A DNA stretch of 64,000 bases from Symsagittifera roscoffensis. Lineage: Eukaryota > Xenacoelomorpha > Acoela > Convolutidae. Positions within the stretch are counted from its first letter, which is position 1. Each line of letters begins with the position of its first letter. This document shows, one piece after another, positions 57,947-64,000 of this stretch. The notes under the pieces are model-generated. The model was not told where the DNA came from and did no database searches. It was given only the letters and a program-made list of their open reading frames with translations. The stretch spans positions 96,587,705 through 96,651,704 of the forward strand of contig NC_087062.1 of NCBI RefSeq assembly GCF_963678635.1, read 5' to 3'. The translations under genes and the position numbers were made by a program.

Positions 57947-60900
57947 CTATGAGGAATGTTTTTTTCCGTCAGTAAAGCTTTCTGATGATTCAGATAAACG
58001 AGGGAAATCAGGAGGACGGGGAGTATTATATTGTGTTGTTATATTTTGGTGGCGGCGGCCAAAGTCATTTGCAAGACTAGTATTAGGACTTATACTGCGG
58101 CTAGGTAGGCGGTGGTGGCCATAACTACTGGATTGACTAGTTGAAGGATTAGGGGTTTTATCAACAGGATAGGGAGTTGAACTTCGAATAGGTCGAAGAT
58201 TTTGGTCAATCGCAGTCGCATCGAACAAAGTTCTTAGATGCATAGTTTCTCTGCCTGAATCTAATGATTGATCTTGGACAATACTTTTATTTTGATCCTC
58301 ATTTGTAGGATTATTATCAGTCATTTGCTGGTAACCATTGTTGACTACTGGCCAAAACTGGTATTGTAGATTTTCAACCTGTTTAGGTTTATTGAAAGAG
58401 TCGATTTGATGATTTGTTATATGATCATAAAAATCACTTGAAAATAAATCACTAGAGTACTCTTGTAGTAGTTTGGGCATTTGTTGTTCTTTAGGAAAGT
58501 ATTCAACAATATGATTGCGGTGGACAATCTTTTTTTCGTTAGTGAAATCATTTTGAATTCCGTATGTTACTTCCGTGATTTTTTCAATTACGGTGTAAGG
58601 TCCAGATCTCAAATTCAAAAGCTTTTGTGATTTCAATAGTGGTTTGGATCTATTTTCTAGTAAAACCTTAGTGCCTTCTTTTATAGGCCGTCCTAATTTA
58701 AATTGATTTCGGAACATGTGGGCCTTATTGGTGATGCGGCGGCAATGGGTATAGGTATTACTATAAATCAACTTAAAATCATTTTCCCTTTTTAGTATTT
58801 CGGCGGAAATTTGATTTTTTAGAAATCTATCTATGGTCTCGTTGTTTGATTTATGCTCGGTATGAGCATGATTTTCGAGAACAGAGCAAAATTCAGAGGT
58901 AAATCTTTTGTTTTGGTCACGGTAGAGGCCTAATTTAAGGCTAAGAGGAACTTGAGGTTTTATGCCAAAAACAATCTCATATGGAGTGTAACCTGTACTT
59001 GAATTGATGGCGGTGTTGTGTGCAAAAGCAAACTTATTTGTTAATTCAGACCAGTTTGAGCCTGAGGTACTCAAGAAATGTCGAAAGTACTGGGTTAAAT
59101 GTTTATTCTGGACTTCAACTTTTCCGTTATTCCAAGGCGAGTAAGTAGTTCTTGGTCTCAGGGTTATTCCCAATTCAGAGGACCAATGAGCAAAGTCATT
59201 ACTCATGAATGCACTTCCATTATCATGAATAATCTGTTGTGGAATACCAAATGTTGTGATGTATTTCTCTAAGAGTTTGATGGTTTCCTTAGAGTCTGCA
59301 TGGGTGCATGGATAGTTTTGAAGATATCTAGAGAAGGCATCTATCACAACTAAGCAAAAGTTTTTGCCATGTCTTGATGGTCTGAGCGGACCTTTATGAT
59401 CAATGTGAATCGTTTTCATTGGGATTGTTTCTAATTGTCCCCATTGTTGTAATGGAGCTTCATTCAGGTCTTTTCGTTTAGGCTTATTTTTCTGACATTC
59501 TAGACAGTCATGAAGAAGCATGTTGAACCATTTATAGAGTCCGGGCCAATAGAAATATCTTTTGATTATTTCCAAAGTTTTTGTTTCGCCGTGATGACCG
59601 CTTAGAGGATGCTTATGAGCTAAGTCAAAGCAGTTTAGCACTAAGGAGATGGGTAAGCAAATTTTTGGACTCTTAGTATAGTCATCATTATATTCATTAA
59701 TACATAGAAGATCATGTTGGTCTTCAATGAATAATAATTCAAACTGCCTGATATAGGCTTTTAATCCTTTTTCTTCACGATAAGGATTTTTTTTGTTTCT
59801 TTCTGGCTTTTCGTTTTGCTTTATGCAGTTTTTGATATCTATGATTACAGTATCGTTACACTGCTCTTGCATAATTGTTTCAACGTCTAAAATTGCTTCT
59901 TTAGCAAAGTCGGTCATTTTTGCTATCAGTTCAAGAGAATCTGATTTATTTTGTTCAGATTGGAGACTTAGGGGTTCGATTAATTTCAAAGATCTTGTTT
60001 TGGCAGCAAACTCAGTTTTTGCTTTAACCAGATCGTTGAGAAAGTTATTCTCAACATTGCCCTCATATAAGTCAAGCCATTCTGAATTTTCCAAAGGATC
60101 ATCAAGTGCAGATACTTCATCTGGAATTTCTTCATAAATGTTTTGATCATTTATATCTGGTATAGGTAGTCGTTTGATTTGATTGATTTGTTTGCCAAAT
60201 CGGAAGAAATCTGTTATATTTTGAATTGCACTACAAGATTCTTCAAAATATTCTGGAGCATCTTCAATGCTGAAGTCTCCTCTGTCACTTATGTTGATTA
60301 ATTTCTTTTTTCCGCCTTGCACTTGAGCAATGACTGGATAGCAATCGTTTTGAAATATGTTATCATCTTTGTGGAGTACTGAATAACATATTTGTTCTCC
60401 ATTGTCTAGGATGAACTTTATATCATTTGGAATGGTTTTGTGTTCAAGTTGATATCTTTTGATATCAGCGATGGGCACATTTCGGCTCAATAAGTCAGGA
60501 AAGGCTAGGTTTGAACCTGGAGTATAGATTATTTTCAAATTGTTGAATTTGGTCAATACGACTTGATACTTGAAAAATCTATGAGAAAGTTGTCCTTTTC
60601 TGGACCATAAGAAGAGAATAGGTCTGTGGTCGCAATATAGGTATAGAGGAAAGGGTGAACCTATAATGTAGAATTCATAGGTTTGCAAAGCAGATATTAT
60701 TCCACATAGTTCACGATGTTGAGTAGACATTTTCTGCTCAGCTTTATCAAAGACTCTAGAATTGGCAGAAACAATTCTTTTCCCTTCAGGTAAGTCTTGG
60801 ATGAGTATACACCCGGTTCCTACATTTGAGGAGTCGGCATGAATGTGGAATGGGTAGTTTACATTAGGTATAGCATTTGAAATATCATGACAGAATTTGT

Positions 60901-60970
60901 CTTTCAGTTTCTGAAAAACTTCTTCATGGCATGGTAGCCATTGAAACTTATCGCTACTGTTTGCTAGTTC
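57947..60970 (-). CDS. pol: Pol of element D, part 2: RNase H, integrase, tail
   Basis: The frame is the same as in the upstream part and begins right after an in-frame TAA (60971-60973); the ATG at 60730 lies within RNase H and is not a start. RNase H: HADSSN near 60840, STQHRELCGIISAL, YCDHRPILFL and FPDLLSRN. A ~250-residue linker follows. Integrase: zinc finger H-x-H ... CLECQKNK (about 59640-59480), D-D-E core with IDHKGP (59400), HDNGSAF (59220) and NGKVEVQNK (59120), then an SH3-like part (LRSGPYTVIEKITEVTYGI). The tail is Ser/Pro/Asn-rich. Confidence 0.9.
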   Translation of the reverse strand, partial: ELANSSDKFQWLPCHEEVFQKLKDKFCHDISNAIPNVNYPFHIHADSSNVGTGCILIQDLPEGKRIVSANSRVFDKAEQKMSTQHRELCGIISALQTYEFYIIGSPFPLYLYCDHRPILFLWSRKGQLSHRFFKYQVVLTKFNNLKIIYTPGSNLAFPDLLSRNVPIADIKRYQLEHKTIPNDIKFILDNGEQICYSVLHKDDNIFQNDCYPVIAQVQGGKKKLINISDRGDFSIEDAPEYFEESCSAIQNITDFFRFGKQINQIKRLPIPDINDQNIYEEIPDEVSALDDPLENSEWLDLYEGNVENNFLNDLVKAKTEFAAKTRSLKLIEPLSLQSEQNKSDSLELIAKMTDFAKEAILDVETIMQEQCNDTVIIDIKNCIKQNEKPERNKKNPYREEKGLKAYIRQFELLFIEDQHDLLCINEYNDDYTKSPKICLPISLVLNCFDLAHKHPLSGHHGETKTLEIIKRYFYWPGLYKWFNMLLHDCLECQKNKPKRKDLNEAPLQQWGQLETIPMKTIHIDHKGPLRPSRHGKNFCLVVIDAFSRYLQNYPCTHADSKETIKLLEKYITTFGIPQQIIHDNGSAFMSNDFAHWSSELGITLRPRTTYSPWNNGKVEVQNKHLTQYFRHFLSTSGSNWSELTNKFAFAHNTAINSSTGYTPYEIVFGIKPQVPLSLKLGLYRDQNKRFTSEFCSVLENHAHTEHKSNNETIDRFLKNQISAEILKRENDFKLIYSNTYTHCRRITNKAHMFRNQFKLGRPIKEGTKVLLENRSKPLLKSQKLLNLRSGPYTVIEKITEVTYGIQNDFTNEKKIVHRNHIVEYFPKEQQMPKLLQEYSSDLFSSDFYDHITNHQIDSFNKPKQVENLQYQFWPVVNNGYQQMTDNNPTNEDQNKSIVQDQSLDSGRETMHLRTLFDATAIDQNLRPIRSSTPYPVDKTPNPSTSQSSSYGHHRLPSRSISPNTSLANDFGRRHQNITTQYNTPRPPDFPRLSESSESFTDGKKHSS

Positions 60971-63553
60971 TTATAGACATACTGCGTCCACATGATAATT
61001 GATGATGTATGTGCTGTAGAATCCCATGACACCTAATACTCCTAGAACTTCTGTTTTTGATTCAGGGGATTTCAATTTTTTTATGTCATCGATTCGTGAA
61101 GCGATTGGAGAAAGACCATCTTTAGAGACAACGTGGCCTAGAAATTTAACCTTTCTTAGGAAGAAAAAGGTTTTGTCAGGAGCAGCTTTTAAGTTTGCCT
61201 TGCGTAAAAGAGAATGATATTCTCGAATTGTGTCAAACACTTCATTTTTATTTTGACTCTGTAACAGAGTGTCGTCTATGTAAGTGATTGCTTTTTTTTC
61301 TTTAATGAGGGGTCCGAATGCATATCTCATTAATTTACTGAAAAAATTTGGAAGTGGTTTCAAGTCATAGAAACCAACTTGGTAGGTATATTGTCTACCT
61401 CCTACAATAAAGCTTGTTAATTTCTGGGCCTCATCTGTTAGGGTTACTTGATGGTAGGCGCAAGAGAGATCACTACTTGTGAAGTATGATCCATTTATTC
61501 GGGTCATGAGAACTTGTAGTGGTTCTAATGGCCAACTACAATTGCTAGTATCTGTGATTGAGTTTAGATACCTAGCATCCAAGACCAACTTAACGTAGTC
61601 TTTTTTTGGAAGAATGATGACTGGATTTACGAACCATGAGTTCATATCATCTTTTTCATTTAGTTCTCTGACTATGCCTGCTTGGATTAATTCATCCATT
61701 AACTTGTCCAATTTATCTCTTAGATGGACTGGGATTTTACTCAGTCGTTGTTTTTTGAACGTTGCGTCCTTTTTGAGTGGTATGTGGAATTTATGTTTTG
61801 TTTTTCCAATATCATATTTGTGATGAGAATAAACATCTTGATCCTCTATCAGCATTTGAATTAGATCTGCAAATTCATCATCCGATATATCACTTTGTGT
61901 GAAGTCGAAGTCAGATAAGAATTTAATAGTAGTTTCGATTTTTTCCAAAGTACTACTATTGTCCTTATCAATTGAGGAGTATTGGGTAAACGTTTCGTTG
62001 ACTAGAAAGGCAATTAGCCGATCATTATGTTCTTTGTTTCGATACTTTTTAAATTGTTCTTTCAAGGGAGGCCTGCAAAGGTTCTTTGCATCATTGGAAA
62101 AGTCGGTTGCTATTTCGTTTTCATTTTTGCATACTTTGACTATATCTGAACCAATTTGTTCAAATATTTCTGATACGTTTTCTGTATCAAACACTTCAAG
62201 GGCAGGCATGTCCTTGATTTCTCGTCCTGAAACATAGACAAATATTGTAATTCCAGAATGTTGGAATACATCGACAATGATTTTGGAAACTTCTTCCCAA
62301 TTCATTTTATCTAAGCCACAAGCAATTTTGGGCATTGCGATAGATCGAATGTTATTTGCTATAGCATGATCTTTCATTTCGGACAAGGTGTTGAATATAG
62401 CGTCGTAAGTGGGTTTCTGAAAGTACCTCTGTTTGGTAATCAGGTTATATACGATTTGTCCAGATTTTGGATCAGTGAAGATGAGAATATCATTAATGTT
62501 AGCATGTATTGAGTTACAAAAGTGTCGTAGCTCAGGATACCTTTTGCTAATTGATTCAGCAAACCCTTTTTTCATTGCTCTATCTGCAGAGATTGTATGG
62601 GCAATGGGCATATTCGATTCGAATATGGACCTTTTTTTGAAGTCTACATATTGTAGACAGGGGCCGGATAATTGGGTATTGCTTTCCTGTGTTGTATTGA
62701 CAACAGTGTTTAGCATGAAACAGCTATCGAATTCCGAACTTTCGTTTAAATTTCTCGTTGTGAACTCATCACAATCGTGGATGGCAAATATTTTATCCTC
62801 GTATCCTTGAATATCAGTTACTGCATAGCCTAGTACACACTTGTTTAGTGTGACAGGATGATCTTTCTGATTCTCAATTAGGATAGGTAGGCTCTGCTCA
62901 ATTTGAGTACAAACTGTATTAATGAAAACCAATTCGGTTTTGGTTGTATTTTTATGAGGCAGGAATGTAGTTCCTTTTTCGAAGTATGAATTTGGTTCGG
63001 CCAAGTGTTTGTATAAGTATGTAGAGCGTGCTGGAATGAACAAGGGTTCTTTCAAGTTACTTGAGACAATTTTTGAAACGTTGGGATATTCTTTATCGTT
63101 GTTCATCAACCCGTAGGATATAACACCTTCTTTCGATTTGAGCTCAACTGCGGGGATATCAAAGTAGAGAGCTTTTAAGAAGAGATGACAAAAGTCTACT
63201 CCTAATAGATTAGCAGTCTTTTCTTCAGTTATCCACACTTTATGGTTGGATGGGTATTTTCCATCAGTGTCGAAACAAGATTGGATAGATGTATGGCCAA
63301 ACATACGTATATCAGATCCATTATAAGTCTTTGCTTTAATTTTGGATCGGTAAATTGTCATTTTTCGACCTAATTTTTCCAATTCCTGATAAGTTGGGTA
63401 GTTTATGATACTACAAGTTGATCCTGGGTCAATCATGAATTCAATTTCGAGTCCACTATTATTATTTTTGTCTCCGGTGGCAAAATGATATAAGCTAAGA
63501 TATATCCTTGATTTAGGATTACTATCATCGCTCGGTTTCGGAGACTTTAATAG
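60971..63553 (-). CDS. pol: Pol of element D, part 1: protease, TARG1-like macrodomain, RT
   Basis: Entered by -1 slippage at TTTAAAC (63559-63553). Protease: active site D-P-G-S (near 63434), where D-T-G or D-S-G is normal, then LLGVDF. After a VLGY motif comes a macrodomain (about 62640-62200): ADRAMKKGFAESISKRYPEL, YNLITKQRYFQKPTY, SIAMPKIACGLDKMNWEEV and TIFVYV. RT follows (FTSSDLSCAYHQV, YIDD near 61270, KFLGHVV), ending at a TAA just before RNase H. The macrodomain keeps the LITK lysine and the CGLD aspartate used for catalysis by TARG1, so it may remove ADP-ribose from proteins. Element A has only ~112 residues between LGY and RT; D has ~340. Confidence 0.88.
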   Translation of the reverse strand, partial: LLKSPKPSDDSNPKSRIYLSLYHFATGDKNNNSGLEIEFMIDPGSTCSIINYPTYQELEKLGRKMTIYRSKIKAKTYNGSDIRMFGHTSIQSCFDTDGKYPSNHKVWITEEKTANLLGVDFCHLFLKALYFDIPAVELKSKEGVISYGLMNNDKEYPNVSKIVSSNLKEPLFIPARSTYLYKHLAEPNSYFEKGTTFLPHKNTTKTELVFINTVCTQIEQSLPILIENQKDHPVTLNKCVLGYAVTDIQGYEDKIFAIHDCDEFTTRNLNESSEFDSCFMLNTVVNTTQESNTQLSGPCLQYVDFKKRSIFESNMPIAHTISADRAMKKGFAESISKRYPELRHFCNSIHANINDILIFTDPKSGQIVYNLITKQRYFQKPTYDAIFNTLSEMKDHAIANNIRSIAMPKIACGLDKMNWEEVSKIIVDVFQHSGITIFVYVSGREIKDMPALEVFDTENVSEIFEQIGSDIVKVCKNENEIATDFSNDAKNLCRPPLKEQFKKYRNKEHNDRLIAFLVNETFTQYSSIDKDNSSTLEKIETTIKFLSDFDFTQSDISDDEFADLIQMLIEDQDVYSHHKYDIGKTKHKFHIPLKKDATFKKQRLSKIPVHLRDKLDKLMDELIQAGIVRELNEKDDMNSWFVNPVIILPKKDYVKLVLDARYLNSITDTSNCSWPLEPLQVLMTRINGSYFTSSDLSCAYHQVTLTDEAQKLTSFIVGGRQYTYQVGFYDLKPLPNFFSKLMRYAFGPLIKEKKAITYIDDTLLQSQNKNEVFDTIREYHSLLRKANLKAAPDKTFFFLRKVKFLGHVVSKDGLSPIASRIDDIKKLKSPESKTEVLGVLGVMGFYSTYIINYHVDAVCL

Positions 63554-64000
63554 TTTAAAGGAAAGAAATCAGTGATCGCATCACAGTAATTGACTTCTTC
63601 CTCAACCCAGTGGGAGGTTTCAGACTGTATTTGATTCGGTCTAAAATTTGGTGATTGAGATCGTGTCGAGTCTCGACTATTATTGCTATTATAGTTTCCA
63701 GTGTTATATGGTCGACCTCTAGGGTTACTATTGAATTGTCTATTTTCTTGGTCGTAGAACTGTTTAGCAAATTGTTCATTTTCTCTGAATTTGTTCTCTC
63801 TGGGATACCTATCATCATAGGTTTGGGGCCTTTTGGTATTGAAAGACGATTGTGCATTAGCCTTTTGGAAATTGTTTCCATTGTAGTTATAATTATGGCG
63901 AATGCCATAGTTATTTTGGCTAGGATTTGAATTGTTAGTATTTCTGTTTTGGTTATCCCAAAACCGGTTGCTTGGGTTAGTGTTACTCTGGTTAGGGAAG
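63547..64000 (-). CDS. gag: C-terminal part of Gag, element D (5' partial)
   Basis: The frame is open from the window edge to a TAA at 63549-63547. The visible 150 residues are Asn/Arg/Gln/Ser-rich (nucleocapsid-like tail) and end with HWVEEEVNYCDAI. No zinc knuckle is in the visible part. The heptamer TTTAAAC ends six bases before the stop codon's end and leads to the protease frame. Another ATG-started frame at 63908 is out of register. Confidence 0.8.
   Translation of the reverse strand, partial: FPNQSNTNPSNRFWDNQNRNTNNSNPSQNNYGIRHNYNYNGNNFQKANAQSSFNTKRPQTYDDRYPRENKFRENEQFAKQFYDQENRQFNSNPRGRPYNTGNYNSNNSRDSTRSQSPNFRPNQIQSETSHWVEEEVNYCDAITDFFPLNY
63553..63559 (-). promoter_or_regulatory. 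-1 ribosomal frameshift heptamer TTTAAAC, element D
   Basis: It reads T TTA AAC in the gag frame, two codons before the gag stop. The -1 frame beyond is open and encodes protease. Same site and phase as in element B. Confidence 0.85.

Larger units (their letters stand above)
52724..64000 (-). mobile_element. Element D: envelope-bearing Ty3/gypsy LTR element with macrodomain, 5' end outside window
   Basis: On the - strand the order is gag end, protease, macrodomain, RT, RNase H, integrase, env, ORF4 and 3' region. It is a relative of element A (pol, env) and of B (protease, frameshift site). Its 3' LTR should lie at about 52724-53150, directly against the 3' LTR of element C, but its limits are not fixed. 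It has one in-frame stop in pol and an antisense gene between pol and env. Confidence 0.85.

Noticed and set aside
63555-63908. 117-codon ATG-started minus-strand frame in element D
   Set aside because: Out of register with the Asn-rich gag tail, which leads through TTTAAAC into the protease frame; this one is the shadow.

Overview
This is eukaryotic, probably invertebrate animal, nuclear DNA made almost entirely of LTR retrotransposons. Evidence for this is canonical GT-AG introns, Ty3/gypsy Pol proteins, envelope genes of the chuvirus glycoprotein type, and hAT-like miniature transposons with exact 8-bp target duplications. The species cannot be named from the sequence. The background is AT-rich; the giant element and a few accessory genes are clearly richer in G+C.

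Layout. (A) 1-about 10.5 kb, + strand: AT-rich gypsy element cut by the window edge. It holds Pol with its 3' end in another frame, a 62-codon membrane ORF, a 378-codon ORF without any ATG, an envelope gene, and a 601-aa ORF sharing ATGA with env. 10.5-16.7 kb: non-coding DNA with two hAT-like MITEs, two further inverted-repeat elements and the first exon of a probable host gene. (B) 16702-26471, + strand: non-autonomous gag-pro LTR element with 1135-bp LTRs, a 3.2-kb leader full of GTTTCAG, two paralogous small ORFs and decayed accessory ORFs. It lies in a 12.1-kb intron whose next exon is at 26787-26930. (C) 27960-52723, + strand: a 24.8-kb LTR element with 886-bp LTRs that differ at 4 positions. 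It carries a 3.5-kb structured leader, gag, a pol with a degenerate protease copy next to a normal one, a macrodomain ORF, and about 8.9 kb of extra coding sequence that starts with two SGNH-hydrolase-like domains. (D) about 52.7-64 kb, - strand: gypsy element running off the right edge, with gag end, protease, a TARG1-type macrodomain inside Pol, RT, RNase H, integrase, envelope and one more ORF. A spliced 197-aa gene lies antisense between its pol and env.

How the parts relate. A, B and D are relatives: B and D share the gag-pro -1 frameshift heptamer TTTAAAC and a similar protease, and A and D share pol and envelope. C is a distinct gypsy lineage. C and D both carry a macrodomain (ADP-ribose binding or removal) but in different places, which suggests separate captures. 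The most unusual material is in C: the extra coding region, a family of exactly 67-nt two-stem elements in LTR and leader, and an internal copy of the sequence that precedes the 3' LTR. Several large ORFs in C are broken by frameshifts or stops although its LTRs are nearly identical.
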